A program made the translations under genes and the position numbers. Positions 63,912-64,000 of a stretch of 64,000 bases of DNA are shown one piece after another. The notes below the pieces were generated by a model. That model had not been told where the DNA came from and did not search any database. It was given only the letters and a program-made list of their open reading frames with translations. The stretch is from Furfurilactobacillus milii (GTDB lineage: Bacteria > Bacillota > Bacilli > Lactobacillales > Lactobacillaceae), in contig NZ_WEZT01000012.1 in NCBI RefSeq assembly GCF_009863985.1, positions 1-64,000 of the forward strand, written 5' to 3'. Positions within the stretch are counted from its first letter, which is position 1. Every line of letters starts with the position of its first letter.

Positions 63912-63939
63912 ATCTTATCACGTTAAGTTGTAATTGCAA
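63912..63939 (-). promoter_or_regulatory. Candidate promoter of the MarR/DUF2316 operon
   Basis: TTGCAA and TAAGAT on the minus strand are separated by 16 bases. Confidence 0.55.
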
Positions 63940-63941
63940 CT
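63926..63941. promoter_or_regulatory. Candidate MarR operator
   Basis: AGTTGTAATTGCAACT is a nearly perfect palindrome (arms AGTTG and CAACT) overlapping the -35. Its form is like known MarR-family operators. Confidence 0.6.
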
Positions 63942-63965
63942 GTTTTATCCAAAACTATTAGATCT

Positions 63966-63998
63966 AAAAAAACCGAAAGCACTGATGGCTTTCGGTTC
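63966..63998 (-). terminator. Terminator of a minus-strand gene beyond the right edge
   Basis: AACCGAAAGC pairs with GCTTTCGGTT, and on the minus strand a seven-T run follows. Confidence 0.8.
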
Positions 63999-64000
63999 TC

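Overview
The window comes from a member of the Lactobacillaceae (Lactobacillus in the broad sense, Firmicutes). The evidence is gene content and order: a dnaX-ybaB-recR-yaaL-tmk-darA-holB-yabA-rsmI run, the gltX-cysS-mrnC-rlmB-sigH-rpmG-secE-nusG-rplK-rplA-rplJ-rplL run, a class Ib nrdHEF operon, a two-gene lacL/lacM beta-galactosidase, an Apf-type LysM protein, a DUF4811 partner behind an efflux pump, and strong AGGAGG ribosome binding sites with frequent GTG and TTG starts. Genus and species cannot be fixed from the sequence alone. No rRNA, tRNA, CRISPR array, prophage or intact insertion sequence is present. Only a possible transposase tail lies at the left edge.

Layout. 1-1.2 kb: possible transposase remnant and galE. 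1.2-10 kb, minus strand: a replication, repair and rRNA-modification block from dnaX down to rsmI and an acyl-ACP thioesterase. 9.9-11.2 kb: SRP RNA, tadA and an RsmC-like methylase. 11.3-15.2 kb, plus strand: nrdH-nrdE-nrdF behind two NrdR boxes. 15.4-19.6 kb: LOG-family protein, mprF, and a Ser-rich anchored surface protein. 19.9-32.3 kb, minus strand: ribosomal stalk proteins, nusG/secE, a SigH-like factor, rlmB, mrnC, cysS, gltX, a PIN-TRAM membrane protein and radA. 32.4-41.1 kb: dut, rpiA, PAP2, TauE plus DUF1634, an LCP ligase, a split ThrE exporter, csp and a CDF exporter. 41.3-47.6 kb: lacLM with a perfect CRE, a hairpin-rich leader, a MerR-type regulator, and a divergent drug-efflux MFS/DUF4811 pair. 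47.7-64 kb: tkt, an APC permease, an Apf-like protein, an MFS permease, coaA, helD, dedA, a phosphoglycerate-mutase family protein, pepF, a hydrolase, and a DUF2316/MarR pair.

The most unusual content is non-coding. Three intergenic gaps (27.3-27.8, 54.1-54.5 and 58.1-58.6 kb) each hold two copies of one structured module of 165-169 nt, the first on the plus strand and the second on the minus strand, facing each other. All six share one architecture: a long closing stem, an inner CCGT/ACGG-type stem, a small GAG/CTC hairpin, and a long hairpin with a conserved A.A mismatch. Compensatory base changes occur in the stems. The flanking genes are unrelated, so this looks like a dispersed structured RNA or structured repeat family rather than a regulator of one gene. 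Two further non-coding items deserve attention: a roughly 105-nt near-palindrome between nrdE and nrdF, and a candidate structured RNA of about 280 nt ending in a terminator between the MerR-type gene and lacL.

How the genes fit together: the minus-strand block supplies clamp-loader subunits (dnaX, holB), the initiation brake yabA, recombination (recR, radA), dTMP and dUTP handling (tmk, dut) and deoxynucleotide supply (nrdHEF). The central block is ribosome and translation machinery. The remainder is sugar use, envelope maintenance (mprF, LCP protein, glucosaminidase, Apf-like protein) and transport.
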